Of a stretch of DNA of 64,000 bases, positions 15,620 through 25,064 are shown piece after piece. The notes beneath the pieces were generated by a model, which was not told the DNA's origin, ran no database searches, and saw only the letters and a program-made list of their open reading frames with translations. Both the position numbers and the translations under genes were made by a program. The DNA is from CAWCAL01 sp963695075 (GTDB lineage: Bacteria; Actinomycetota; Acidimicrobiia; Acidimicrobiales; CAWCAL01): contig CAVOFR010000007.1 of assembly GCA_963695075.1 (NCBI GenBank), positions 1,860,001 through 1,924,000 on the forward strand, given 5' to 3'. How positions within the stretch are numbered: position 1 is the stretch's first letter; every line of letters starts with the position of its first letter.

Positions 15620-18376
15620 TTGGCAATCGTTCCGGACCAGATGACGCTCGGCCTTCGCCGGCAGTTCACCACCGCTGGGGTCGATCCCTATGACGAGGTC
15701 GACTGGGAGCGCCGAGACGCGCGCCTGGTCAACGCTCTCGACGGCTCGGTCGCATTCGAACAGCTCGATGTCGAAGTCCCGTCGGACTGGTCGACGATCG
15801 CCGTGAACATCCTGGCCCAGAAGTACTTCCGGGGTGCCCTCGGGACCGAAGAGCGTGAACGCACCCTGGCCCAGGTGATCGATCGCGTGGTGGGTACGAT
15901 CGTCGAGTGGGGGGTCCGCGACGGATACTTCGCCGACGGCGACGAGGCTCGGACCTTCCGCGACGAGCTCACCAGTCTCCTGGTGACCCAGAAAGCGGCC
16001 TTCAACTCGCCGGTCTGGTTCAACATCGGGGTCCGAGGCGTCCCCCAGCAGGCGAGCGCCTGTTTCATCCTCTCGGTCGACGACACCATGGCGTCGATCC
16101 TCGATTGGTACGTCGAGGAAGGCACGATCTTCAAGGGCGGTTCGGGCTCGGGCGTCAACCTCAGCCGCATCCGGTCCTCGCGTGAGCCTCTCTCGGGCGG
16201 CGGCACGGCAAGCGGGCCGGTCAGCTTCATGCGCGGTGCCGACGCTTCGGCCGGCACGATCAAGAGCGGCGGCAAGACTCGGCGCGCGGCCAAGATGGTG
16301 GTCCTCGACGGGAATCACCCCGATGTGGTCGACTTCGTCTGGTGCAAGGCCCGAGAAGAGCGCAAGGCCCGGGCCCTGGCCGACGCCGGATTCGATGTCG
16401 GCATGGACGGGATCGATGCGCACTCGGTCCAGTACCAGAACGCCAACAACTCGGTCCGGCTCGACGACGCCTTCATGGAGGCGGTGGTCGCCGATGACGA
16501 CTGGGATCTCGTCGCGGTGAGCAGTGGCGAGACCATCGAGACGTTGCCGGCCCGCTCACTTCTCCGCCAGATCGCCGAGGCGGCATGGGAGTGTGCCGAT
16601 CCCGGCGTGCAGTTCGACACCACGATCAATCGTTGGCACACCGCGCCCAACGCGGGGCGGATCAACGCATCCAATCCGTGTTCGGAATATCTGCATCTCG
16701 ACGACAGCGCCTGCAATCTCGCCAGTCTCAACCTGGCCGCGTTCGATCATGAGGACGGGTTCGACGTCGGTGGGTTCGAGGCCGCCGTCGAGGTGCTGAT
16801 CTGCGCCCAGGAGATCCTGGTCGGCAACGCCGATTACCCGACCGAGGCCATCGCCGACAACGCCAGGAGGTACCGCCAGCTGGGGTTGGGATTCGCCAAT
16901 CTCGGGGCACTCCTGATGTCGCGGGGACTTCCGTACGACTCGGCCGAGGGTCGGGCCGTCGCGGCTTCGATCACCGCGCTGATGACCGGCCGGGCGTACG
17001 CCACTTCGGCCCGGCTGGCCGGTCGGATGGGTACCTTCGCCGGCTATGCGGCCGACGCCGATGCGATGAACCGTGTGCTGGGGATGCATCGCGACGCCGT
17101 CGCCGGGATCGACGAGGAACTGGTCGACGAGGAACTGCTCTCCGCCGCGCAGCGGAGTTGGGACGAGGCGTGCGAGCAGGGCGCCTCGGTCGGTGTCCGG
17201 AACGCTCAGGTCAGCGTGCTGGCGCCCACCGGGACCATCGGTCTGCTGATGGACTGCGACACGACCGGCATCGAACCCGATCTCGGTCTGGTGAAGGTGA
17301 AGCAACTGGCGGGTGGCGGCACGATGACCATCGTCAACCAGTCGGTCGGACCGGCCCTGCGGCGGCTCGCATACGACGAGGAGGAGATCGCCGCCATCGT
17401 GGCTCATCTCGAATCCAACGGGTCGCTCATCGGAGCGCCGCATCTGGCAGCCGAACACGTGCCGGTGTTCGCGTGTTCGATGGGCGAGGGCTGCATAGCG
17501 CCCGAGGGTCACGTCGCCATGATGGCGGCGGTTCAGCCATTCCTCTCCGGTGGCATCTCGAAGACCGTCAACCTCCCCGAGGACACGTCGATCGATCAGG
17601 TCGAGAAGCTGATCGTTCGTTCCTGGGAGCTGGGGATCAAGGCTCTGGCCATCTATCGCGACAACTGCAAGCTGTCCCAGCCGTTGCGCAGCGGCGGGAC
17701 CAGCGACGAGGAGCCACCGCCCGCCGCCGACATGCCCGTACAGCCCACACCGGTTCGAGAACGCCTGCCCCGTTCGCGACGCTCTCGTACCTTCGATTTC
17801 AGAGTGGCCGACTGCAAGGGATTCGTCACCGTCGGAGAGTATGACGACGGTCGGCCCGGCGAGATCTTCGTGCGGGTGTCCAAGCAGGGTTCCACTCTGG
17901 CCGGGATCATGGACGGGTTCGCCATCTCGATCAGCTATGGCCTGCAGTACGGGGTTCCATTGCGGGCCTACGTCGAGACGTTCACCAACATGCGGTTCGA
18001 GCCCGCCGGTATGACCGACGACCCGGAGATCCGTTTCGCATCGAGTCTCCTCGACTACCTGTTCCGCCGGCTGGCTGTCGAGTATCTCACCTACGAGGAA
18101 CGGCGCGAGATCGGGATTCTGGCCGTGGGTGAGCGTGAGCAACCAACGCTGCCCGGTGTCGAGGAGGCGGCGATCCAGACCGTGCAGGGTGTGGACACCG
18201 TCGCCGACCCGCCCTCGATCGAGTCGGCCACCGAACTGTCGGCCCGGATGGGTCATGAGCTCGCCTCGGCCCCGAAGAGCGACGCTCCCATGTGCATGAC
18301 ATGTGGTGTCGCCATGAGCCGTTCGGGCAGCTGTTTCGTGTGTGGCAGCTGCGGCAGCACGAGTGGCTGTTCATGA
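15620..18376 (+). CDS. nrdJ: adenosylcobalamin-dependent (class II) ribonucleotide reductase
   Basis: Reduces ribonucleotides to deoxyribonucleotides using a B12-derived radical, without need for oxygen. The 918-residue protein shows QKAAFNSPVWFNIG, the substrate loop GGSGSGVNLS, active-site NPCSEY (Cys about residue 353) and PTGTIGLLMDCDT. A C-terminal Cys-rich tail (CMTCG, CFVCGSCGSTSGC) probably relays electrons and binds zinc. TTG start. The N-terminal portion shows no ATP-cone. The nearby lexA-LysM pair is often followed by nrdR in actinobacteria; here no nrdR is present in the window. The ADH gene overlaps its stop (ATGA). Confidence 0.96.
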   Translation: MAIVPDQMTLGLRRQFTTAGVDPYDEVDWERRDARLVNALDGSVAFEQLDVEVPSDWSTIAVNILAQKYFRGALGTEERERTLAQVIDRVVGTIVEWGVRDGYFADGDEARTFRDELTSLLVTQKAAFNSPVWFNIGVRGVPQQASACFILSVDDTMASILDWYVEEGTIFKGGSGSGVNLSRIRSSREPLSGGGTASGPVSFMRGADASAGTIKSGGKTRRAAKMVVLDGNHPDVVDFVWCKAREERKARALADAGFDVGMDGIDAHSVQYQNANNSVRLDDAFMEAVVADDDWDLVAVSSGETIETLPARSLLRQIAEAAWECADPGVQFDTTINRWHTAPNAGRINASNPCSEYLHLDDSACNLASLNLAAFDHEDGFDVGGFEAAVEVLICAQEILVGNADYPTEAIADNARRYRQLGLGFANLGALLMSRGLPYDSAEGRAVAASITALMTGRAYATSARLAGRMGTFAGYAADADAMNRVLGMHRDAVAGIDEELVDEELLSAAQRSWDEACEQGASVGVRNAQVSVLAPTGTIGLLMDCDTTGIEPDLGLVKVKQLAGGGTMTIVNQSVGPALRRLAYDEEEIAAIVAHLESNGSLIGAPHLAAEHVPVFACSMGEGCIAPEGHVAMMAAVQPFLSGGISKTVNLPEDTSIDQVEKLIVRSWELGIKALAIYRDNCKLSQPLRSGGTSDEEPPPAADMPVQPTPVRERLPRSRRSRTFDFRVADCKGFVTVGEYDDGRPGEIFVRVSKQGSTLAGIMDGFAISISYGLQYGVPLRAYVETFTNMRFEPAGMTDDPEIRFASSLLDYLFRRLAVEYLTYEERREIGILAVGEREQPTLPGVEEAAIQTVQGVDTVADPPSIESATELSARMGHELASAPKSDAPMCMTCGVAMSRSGSCFVCGSCGSTSGCS

Positions 18377-19476
18377 TGCGTGGCGCACTGCTGACCGAAA
18401 CCGGGCGACCGCTCGAGATGGTCGATGACCTGGATGTCGCCGATCCCGGGCCGGGCCAGGTGGTGGTGGACGTCGCGCACTGTGGGTTGTGCCATTCGGA
18501 CGTGAGCTTCATGAACGGCCAGGCGCCGAGCCTGTTCCCGGTCGTCCTGGGCCACGAGGCCTCGGGGGTGGTCAGTGCGGTGGGGCCGGGAGTCACGACC
18601 GTCAGCGAGGGATCGCGGGTCATGCTCACGCCGGTGCCGTCGTGTGGCACCTGCTACTGGTGCGTGAGGGACGAACACAGCATTTGCGTGAACGGCATGT
18701 CGGTGGCGACAGGGATGTTCCTCGACGGTTCCACGGGGTTCAGTCGGCGCGGCGAGGTGGTCTATCGCGGCCTCAACGTCGGGGCATTCGCCCAGAGAAC
18801 ACTCCTGCTCGAGACGGCGGTGGTTCCCATTCCGGACGAGGTCGATCTCGGAGTCGTCGCGGTCCTGGGCTGTGCCGTGCAGACCGGTGTCGGCGCCGCG
18901 CTGAACATCGCCGAGATCGGTCCGGGCGACACCGCTCTCGTCATCGGGCTGGGGGGCATAGGCATCGCGATCGTCCAGGGCGCCCGCATCGCCGGCGCCA
19001 CGCGCATCATCGTGTCGGACCCGGTGGCCGAACGACGCGAGCGAGCGGCGCAGTTCGGCGCCACCGATGCCATCGATCCAGCGACCGAGGACGTTGCGGC
19101 CGAGGCCCGACGCCTCACCGGTGACATCGGCGTGGACCACTCGTTCGAGGCGGTCGGTTCCAACGCACTCCTCGCCGAGGCAGTCGCAGCGACGCGCAAC
19201 GGGGGCACCATCGTGGCCGTAGGTGCCGGGCCCATCGATCAGACGCTCGATGGCATCAACCACGCTGAGCTCATGTTCACCCAGAAGACGATCAAGGGGT
19301 GCCTCCTCGGTGGCGTCAACTCCCGCTTCGAGATTCCCCGCCTCCTCGACCTGTACCGGACCGGACAGCTCGATCTCGAGGGCATGGTCACCGCCCACCG
19401 ACCGATCGACGAGGTCAATCTGGCGGTCGATGACATGGCGGCGGGTGTGGGCCTCCGAACGGTGCTCGATTTCTGA
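18373..19476 (+). CDS. zinc-dependent alcohol dehydrogenase (class III-like MDR)
   Basis: A medium-chain dehydrogenase of 367 residues. Catalytic zinc ligands are in HCGLCHSDV and GHEASGVV. The structural zinc site has four cysteines in CGTCYWCVRDEHSIC. The nucleotide loop is GLGGIGIAIVQGAR, and VSDPVAERRE suggests NAD(H) preference through the acidic residue. The segment TIKGCLLGGVNSRFEIP and the C-terminal RPIDEVNLA are typical of actinobacterial AdhB/AdhD-like enzymes that act on alcohols, aldehydes or formaldehyde adducts. Two adjacent ATGs (18373 and 18376) are possible starts; the first overlaps the nrdJ stop. Substrate unknown; no functional link to nrdJ is evident. Confidence 0.88.
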   Translation: MMRGALLTETGRPLEMVDDLDVADPGPGQVVVDVAHCGLCHSDVSFMNGQAPSLFPVVLGHEASGVVSAVGPGVTTVSEGSRVMLTPVPSCGTCYWCVRDEHSICVNGMSVATGMFLDGSTGFSRRGEVVYRGLNVGAFAQRTLLLETAVVPIPDEVDLGVVAVLGCAVQTGVGAALNIAEIGPGDTALVIGLGGIGIAIVQGARIAGATRIIVSDPVAERRERAAQFGATDAIDPATEDVAAEARRLTGDIGVDHSFEAVGSNALLAEAVAATRNGGTIVAVGAGPIDQTLDGINHAELMFTQKTIKGCLLGGVNSRFEIPRLLDLYRTGQLDLEGMVTAHRPIDEVNLAVDDMAAGVGLRTVLDF

Positions 19477-19535
19477 GCCTGCGATCCGAAGGGTGACTTC
19501 CCCCGGCCGGTCCGTGACCGTACGCTGTCAAGCCC

Positions 19536-21350
19536 GTGACCCCCTCTAGCCTGCGCGCCCGATTGGGCCGCCTTCCATGGTGGGCGTGGCCGCTCATGGT
19601 CTTCGTCCTCCTTTACTTCCTCCTCCTGGTGGGGTGGAACGCCGACTCCCTGTTCCACAGCGCCGACGAGGTCGAGCGGGGCGTAGCCATCAGCGGCGAG
19701 GACGTGGGGGGCATGGACCACGAGGAAGTTGCGGTGGTCGTCGCGGACCTCTCGGTCGACTTCGGGGATGAACCGGTCGAGATCGTCACACCGTCTGGGA
19801 CGATCGAGACCTCGCCGGACGAGCTCGGCCTGTCGATCGATGCCGCGGCCACGGTCGACGCCGCGTTCGCGGTGAAGAACGACGGTTTCATCCTCTTCCG
19901 GCCCGTCGTGTGGGTTGGCTCCTTCTTCAGAGAGCGCAGCAGTCGGGTGGAGTTCGGCGTGTCGACCGACCGAATGGCGGCTGCGCTGGCGAGCGATCCC
20001 CACGCGATCTCGACACCGCCCAAAGCACCGACTCTCGGCGTCGAGGACGGCGAACTGGTGGTGGTCCCCGGTGAGCCGGGAGAGGGGATCGACGTCGAGG
20101 AGCTGGCCGAGAAACTGCCCGAGGCGGCCGGCCGCAGCGAACGGCCGATCAGGGTCGAGGTCGGCTGGGCCGAATTGGAGCCACCGTTTCCCGATGCCGA
20201 CGCCGAGGCATTGCTCGACCGGGTCGACCTGGCGAACGACCGCGTCCTTCCGACGACGGTCGGAGGGATAGCTCTCGACCTGCCGGGTGAAGAGTTCGCG
20301 TTGGCCTGGCGCAGCCAGGACGGAGGGAACGAATTGACCCTGGAGCTCGACGAGGAGGTGGCGCTCGACATCCTCGAGACGTATGTCGCCGATCGCACTT
20401 CCATCGCCAGCCAGGGCGGCCGGTTCGAGGTCGTGAGCGGCGAGGTGCAGATCGTCCTGCCCGAGGAATCCATGGTCTGTTGCGATCCTTCGGCGGTCGA
20501 GGTGATCCAGGAGGCGCTCCTGGCCCCAGTGGCTCCCACCGAGCCCATCGAGCTCCTGTTGCGCGAGGCCGACGAAGACCAGGCCCGAGCCGAGCTGGAG
20601 GAGTTGGGGATCAACGAGCTCGTCGCCAGCTTCACGACCAATCACGCCTGTTGTCAGAACCGGGTGGACAACATCCATCGGATCGCCGACATCACGCGCG
20701 GCGTCGTCATCCGACCCGGGGCCACGTTCTCGGTCAACGGCTATGTCGGTCGTCGAACCGAGGAGAACGGTTTCGTGGCCGACGGCGTCATCAAGAACGG
20801 CATCTTCGAGAAGGAGGTGGGGGGCGGCATCTCGCAGTACGCCACCACGCTGTTCAACTCCGCGTTCTACGCCGGACTCGACTTCGGCGAGTACCAGTCG
20901 CATTCGATCTACATCTCGCGCTACCCGTACGGGGTCGAGGCGACGCTCAGCTTCCCGCATCCCGATCTCCAGATCATCAACTCCACGCCGTACGGCATCC
21001 TGATATGGCCGACCTACACCGACTCCTCGATAACCGTGAACCTGTATTCGACCGAGCACATCGACGTCGAGCAGATCGGCCAGACCGAGCGGCCGCAGGA
21101 TCAGTGCACCAGGGTCACCACCACCCGGCAGCGCACCTACGACGACGGGACGGTCAAGGAGGACACCGTCTTCGCGGTCTACCGACCTGGTGAGGGACTG
21201 CGCTGCGACGGGAGCTCGACGGTCACCACGACGACGACGACGCCACCGCCCAGTACGACAACCACGGCGCCACCCCCGACCACCACGGCGCCACCGCCGA
21301 CCACGACGGCGCCACCGCCCGCGACCACGACCACGACCGCGCCGCCCTAG
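19536..21350 (+). CDS. VanW-family membrane-anchored protein with Thr/Pro-rich tail
   Basis: A 604-residue surface protein. One membrane helix (about residues 15-33) is followed by a long extracytoplasmic part with two peptidoglycan-binding-4-like stretches, as usual before VanW domains. The VanW domain is at about 365-500: FTTNHACCQNRVDNIH, GVVIRPGATFSVNG, GGGISQYATTLFNSAF. The C-terminus is a Thr/Pro repeat that probably spans or lies in the wall. VanW domains occur in vancomycin-resistance clusters and in many surface proteins; their reaction is not settled, and no van genes are nearby. GTG start. Confidence 0.88.
   Translation: MTPSSLRARLGRLPWWAWPLMVFVLLYFLLLVGWNADSLFHSADEVERGVAISGEDVGGMDHEEVAVVVADLSVDFGDEPVEIVTPSGTIETSPDELGLSIDAAATVDAAFAVKNDGFILFRPVVWVGSFFRERSSRVEFGVSTDRMAAALASDPHAISTPPKAPTLGVEDGELVVVPGEPGEGIDVEELAEKLPEAAGRSERPIRVEVGWAELEPPFPDADAEALLDRVDLANDRVLPTTVGGIALDLPGEEFALAWRSQDGGNELTLELDEEVALDILETYVADRTSIASQGGRFEVVSGEVQIVLPEESMVCCDPSAVEVIQEALLAPVAPTEPIELLLREADEDQARAELEELGINELVASFTTNHACCQNRVDNIHRIADITRGVVIRPGATFSVNGYVGRRTEENGFVADGVIKNGIFEKEVGGGISQYATTLFNSAFYAGLDFGEYQSHSIYISRYPYGVEATLSFPHPDLQIINSTPYGILIWPTYTDSSITVNLYSTEHIDVEQIGQTERPQDQCTRVTTTRQRTYDDGTVKEDTVFAVYRPGEGLRCDGSSTVTTTTTTPPPSTTTTAPPPTTTAPPPTTTAPPPATTTTTAPP
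21258..21320. repeat. three 21-bp tandem repeats coding a Thr/Pro tail
   Basis: Near-identical 21-bp units lie at 21258-21278, 21279-21299 and 21300-21320 within the VanW gene, each encoding TTTAPPP-like residues. Units are in frame, so expansion or loss would change only tail length. Confidence 0.85.
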
Positions 21351-21380
21351 CACGACCGCGGGTTGACCGCGGGTCGCGAC

Positions 21381-22364
21381 TCAGTCGGTTGGCCCGGGTG
21401 GGGGACAGCAGTCGGCCGGGCACGGGCGGGGGCCGTTGCCCGACCGCGCTTCTTCGACGAGGTGGGTGACCAGCTCCTGGGTCGACTCCCCCGGCCCCGG
21501 TGTCGGCACCCGCAGCCAGTCCAGCCCGGCGCGCGCCGCCACGCCGGCAGCCTGTACGTCGAGGTCCCAGATCACCTCGAAATGGTCGGTCAGGAAGCCG
21601 ATCGGTACGGCGACGACGTGGGTGATGCCGTCGGCCGAGAGGCGGGGGAGGAGAGCACCGATGTCGGGCTCGAGCCAGGGGACCGCCGGCGGACCGCTGC
21701 GGCTCTGCCAGGCGAGCTCGACGCGACCAGCGTGCCCGGTGGCCTCGACGATCCTGTCGAGCACCGACCGGAGCTGGGATTCGTAGTCGCACGAGGCGGC
21801 CATCGAGCGGGGGAGTGCGTGTGCGGTGGCGACCAGGGCCGTCGTAGCCGCGGGTCGGTTGGCGAGCGCCGCGCTCGTAGCGGTCATGAACGGCCGGGTG
21901 AACTCGTCGCGGTCGAAGAACGGTGCCAGCTTGGTGATCCGGGGAGCCGTCGGGCCGACCGCCTCTCGGGCCCGCACGAGGTCGTCGAGGTATTGGCGGC
22001 AGCCCGAGTACGAGGAGTAGGCCGAGGTGGCGAAAGCAAGAGCATGAGCGATCCCGTCGTCGGCCATCTGCCGGATGGTGTCGGTGAGCATCGGGTGCCA
22101 GTTGCGGTTGCCCCAGTAGACGGGCAGGCCCGGCCGCTCGATCGGATTCTCCAGGCGGGACGTGAGGCCTTGGACGAGCTCGCGCATCTGTGCGTTGAGC
22201 GGACTCACGCCTCCGAACGCGGCGTAGTTCCGAGCGACTTCGGCCAGCCGTTCGGACGGGACGCCGCGGCCCCGGGTGACGTTGTCCAGGAACGCGATGA
22301 CGTCGTCGGGCCCTTCGGGGCCACCGAAGGACACCACCATCAGCGCGTCGACGGGCGGGATCAT
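21381..22364 (-). CDS. hemH: ferrochelatase (probably coproporphyrin ferrochelatase, CpfC)
   Basis: Inserts Fe2+ into a porphyrin; in actinobacteria usually coproporphyrin III. The 327-residue protein starts LMVVSFGGPEGPDDV and has the metal/porphyrin region ATSAYSSYSGCRQYLDD and the catalytic QSRSGPP-VPWLEP segment. A cysteine in SGCRQY together with the C-terminal CPADCC motif resembles the [2Fe-2S] ligands of actinobacterial ferrochelatases; this is an inference. ATG 22364 is chosen because the protein then begins next to the first beta-strand; the open frame upstream runs into the carD promoter region. It diverges from carD. Confidence 0.92.
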   Translation of the reverse strand: MIPPVDALMVVSFGGPEGPDDVIAFLDNVTRGRGVPSERLAEVARNYAAFGGVSPLNAQMRELVQGLTSRLENPIERPGLPVYWGNRNWHPMLTDTIRQMADDGIAHALAFATSAYSSYSGCRQYLDDLVRAREAVGPTAPRITKLAPFFDRDEFTRPFMTATSAALANRPAATTALVATAHALPRSMAASCDYESQLRSVLDRIVEATGHAGRVELAWQSRSGPPAVPWLEPDIGALLPRLSADGITHVVAVPIGFLTDHFEVIWDLDVQAAGVAARAGLDWLRVPTPGPGESTQELVTHLVEEARSGNGPRPCPADCCPPPGPTD

Positions 22365-22524
22365 GGCCGTAAGTCTGGTCGGCCCGGGAACCCCGGCCAA
22401 CCGGTTCGACGTGACAAGGGTCTCAGAACGCGGTAGTGGGCCGAAAATCCGCCAGAATGGTCGTTCTGGTCCCGTGATGGCATCATCGGGGTACCGCCGC
22501 ACGAATTCAGGAGCTGGTAGCACG

Positions 22525-23019
22525 ATGACCTTCAAGGTCGGCGATCGCGTCGTCTATCCCCACCACGGGGCCGCGATCATCTCACGCAAGGAACAACGGA
22601 ACGACTTCGGTGAGAAGACCGAGTACCTCGTGCTCCAGATGGCGCATGGTGATCTCACCCTCTCGGTTCCGGTCGACAAGGCCGAAGACGTCGGCATGCG
22701 TCCCCCGATCTCGGAGGAAGACGTCGAAGACCTCTTCCAGCTCCTGGCCAAGAAGGACGTTCGTGAGCCGGCCAACTGGAGCCGACGGTTCAAGAACCAC
22801 CAGGAGAAGCTCAAGTCGGGCGACGTCTACCAGGTTGCCGAAGTGGTACGTAACCTCGCCCTTCGTGAGAACAACAAGGGTCTGTCAGCCGGCGAGAAGT
22901 CGATGCTCACCAAGGCGCAGAGCGTCCTGGTGTCCGAGCTGAGCTTCGCCCTCGACGTGACCGAGGACGAGGCGCTCGACCGGGTCGAGGCTGAGTTGAC
23001 CGTCGACGACGACAGCTGA
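22525..23019 (+). CDS. carD: CarD-family RNA polymerase-binding transcription factor
   Basis: CarD binds the RNA polymerase beta subunit and stabilises open promoter complexes, notably at rRNA promoters. The 164 residues begin FKVGDRVVYPHHGAA, the Tudor-like RNAP-interaction domain. They continue with a helical DNA-binding domain (NWSRRFKNHQEKLKSGD, VVRNLALREN, LSAGEKSML), including the conserved tryptophan that wedges the -10 region. ATG 22525 with AGGAG at 22509-22513. The length matches mycobacterial CarD (about 162). About 160 bp separate it from divergent hemH. Confidence 0.97.
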   Translation: MTFKVGDRVVYPHHGAAIISRKEQRNDFGEKTEYLVLQMAHGDLTLSVPVDKAEDVGMRPPISEEDVEDLFQLLAKKDVREPANWSRRFKNHQEKLKSGDVYQVAEVVRNLALRENNKGLSAGEKSMLTKAQSVLVSELSFALDVTEDEALDRVEAELTVDDDS

Positions 23020-23038
23020 CAGGACCTTCTCGCGGGCG

Positions 23039-23869
23039 CTACGGGTCGCGGTCCAGACCGAGTCGCCGCAACATCGATGGTGGCGGCTCGTCGCGGCCCT
23101 GGGCCAGGAGCGCGGCTCGCTCCACGTTGACCTCGTCGCGTTCGCGGCCGAGCCAGTCGTCCCACGGTCCGGAGCAGATCGCGGCCGGGTCGCCCGCCGC
23201 TTCCACGCACGAACGAAGGTATGAGGCGAGCTGGGTGACGCCCTCCGTCGAGACCACCGGGCCGAACCCGGGGACGAACAGTCGGCCGAAGTCGGCGAAA
23301 CCGTCGAGAGTATCGGCCCAGCGGGAGGGGTCGCCGTCGAACGCCAGTGGGGTCACCCCGGCGGAGAGCATGGCACCGGCGAAGCACACTCCGGCGCCCG
23401 GTACGACCACCAGGAGGTTCTCAGCCGACTGTCCGACGGTGGGGATCACTGCCACAGCCGGGGTCAGCTGGACCGCGGCATCGACGATGTGGGTGACGCG
23501 GCGGGTCGCGAACTCGCCGGTGAACGCTGCGGCATGGTCCGGGTAGAGCCGTCGGTATCCAGCCAGATTCGGTGGCTGCTCGAGGTGGGCGTTGGTCTGC
23601 GGTGTTCCGTAGACGGCGGCGAACGGGAAGGCTGTGGACCCACCGGTTCGGTCGATGTGGCTGCCGGTGAGTACCAACCGGCGAATCGGGAGCTCGAACC
23701 GGGCCAGCGCCTCGACGAACGGGTAGGCGTCGTCGGGTGTCAGGAGGGCATCGATCACGGTGATGCCGTCCTCGTCGACGACCGCCCCTGCATTGGGCGA
23801 CTCGAGCGATCCGGCTGCTCCGAGCCACCCGTGGACACCGGCGTCGAGCTCGACCAGGTCGCCTGTCAT
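23039..23869 (-). CDS. metallo-beta-lactamase-fold protein with a degraded metal site
   Basis: A 276-residue protein with the pattern of an MBL-fold hydrolase: SPNAGAVVDEDGITVIDALLTP, LVLTGSHIDRTGGSTAF, and LLVVVPGAGVCFAGAMLSAG. Active members have HxHxDH at the third motif and a metal-binding Asp in the last. Here the third motif reads GSHIDRTGG, keeping only one His and Asp, and the usual Asp near FAGAML is absent. It is therefore probably a non-hydrolytic or altered-metal relative. It is convergent with carD (19 bp between stops) and divergent from the DMT exporter. Function unknown. Confidence 0.7.
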   Translation of the reverse strand: MTGDLVELDAGVHGWLGAAGSLESPNAGAVVDEDGITVIDALLTPDDAYPFVEALARFELPIRRLVLTGSHIDRTGGSTAFPFAAVYGTPQTNAHLEQPPNLAGYRRLYPDHAAAFTGEFATRRVTHIVDAAVQLTPAVAVIPTVGQSAENLLVVVPGAGVCFAGAMLSAGVTPLAFDGDPSRWADTLDGFADFGRLFVPGFGPVVSTEGVTQLASYLRSCVEAAGDPAAICSGPWDDWLGRERDEVNVERAALLAQGRDEPPPSMLRRLGLDRDP

Positions 23870-24004
23870 CCGGACACCCTACCGGTGGCATATGGAGCCG
23901 AACCGGGCGGCTCGGATCACCGCCGGGTCGATCGCGCTCCCCCGGGTAGGGTCCGCTGATGCCCGGCCGGGAAAGACGATCGAAGAAATCGCAATGAGCT
24001 CGCG

Positions 24005-24835
24005 ATGGCGCTGATCCTGGCCGGGTTGTGTGCGGTCTGCTACGGCGCAGCCGATTTCTCGGGCGGGCTGGCGAGTAGGGAACGAACGGCCGGGTATGTG
24101 GCGACCGTCGGTGGTCTCGTGGGGCTGGTTGCCCTGCTCGGCCTTTCGACACTGGTGCCGGCCGACGCCCTGACGTGGTCCGACGCCGGCTTCTCGGCCC
24201 TCGCCGGACTGCTGGGAAGCGTTGGGGTCCTCCTGCTCTACTACGGACTGGCTGAGGGGCAGATCTCCGTCGTGAGTCCGCTCACCGCTGTCTGTTCGGC
24301 GGTACTACCCGTGGCCGTCGGCCTGCTGCGGGGCGAGCGTCCGGGAGCCCTGGCCCTGGTCGGTGTCGCCCTGGCGTTGGTGGCGGTCTCGGTCATCTCG
24401 ATGGAGGACGAGCACGCGACGTCCGCCTGGCCCGTCCGTCGCTCGGTGGTCGTGGGTCTCACGGCCGGCCTCGGTTTCGGTCTCTTCTTCGTCGTGCTCG
24501 ACTCGGTCGGGAGCGACACCGGGCTCTGGCCCGTCGTGATCTCACGATCGGCCGGCATCCCGCTGTACCTCCTCGCCTGGTCCCGCAGCAGCGACCCCGG
24601 GGCCACCCCCGTGCCTCGCCTCGCCGTCGTGGCCGGTCTGCTGGACTCCGCCGCCAACGTCGCCTACCTCCTGGCGATCAGGCACGGGCTGCTGTCGTTG
24701 GTAGCCGTTGTCGCCTCGCTCTACCCGGCCGGAACCGTGTTCCTGGCCCGTGTCGTCCTGGGCGAACGTATCGGGCCCAAGCGGCTCACCGGTGTGGTCG
24801 CGGCGCTGGCCGCGGTGGCCTTCATCGCGGTCTGA
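24005..24835 (+). CDS. EamA/DMT-family membrane transporter
   Basis: A 276-residue membrane protein with about ten hydrophobic helices arranged as two EamA repeats. The first repeat starts LILAGLCAVCYGAADFSGG and ends near residue 137; the second starts at SVVVGLTAGLGFGLFFVVL. The second half ends with the conserved AVVASLYPAGTVFLARVVLGERIG, typical of drug/metabolite exporters. The exported compound is unknown. It is transcribed divergently from the degraded MBL-fold gene. No regulator is adjacent. Confidence 0.87.
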   Translation: MALILAGLCAVCYGAADFSGGLASRERTAGYVATVGGLVGLVALLGLSTLVPADALTWSDAGFSALAGLLGSVGVLLLYYGLAEGQISVVSPLTAVCSAVLPVAVGLLRGERPGALALVGVALALVAVSVISMEDEHATSAWPVRRSVVVGLTAGLGFGLFFVVLDSVGSDTGLWPVVISRSAGIPLYLLAWSRSSDPGATPVPRLAVVAGLLDSAANVAYLLAIRHGLLSLVAVVASLYPAGTVFLARVVLGERIGPKRLTGVVAALAAVAFIAV

Positions 24836-25064
24836 AGGACCGAGCGCCGAAGAGCTGACCGGTACAGCCGCTGGCGCCCGGGCCGGGTACCTCGAATCGA
24901 GGGCCCTGCGAGCCGGACCGGGAACACGTGTGCATTCTGCCGATTTCGACTCAGGTCCGGTTCTCCACCTGTCGATACTCGCGCCTACACAGCGACCACA
25001 AACAGTGGGCGTAGACGACCTTGGCACCACTCTGGGTGTCCTTTCCCCCTGGGAGTAAGCCCGC

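Noticed and set aside
19536..21350. Vancomycin-resistance gene cluster
   Set aside because: A VanW domain alone is widespread. No VanH/A/X, VanR/S or other resistance genes are present.
21353..21376. Doubled GACCGCGGGT sequence after the VanW gene as an IS end
   Set aside because: Only a 10-base motif repeated once, with no partner end or transposase.
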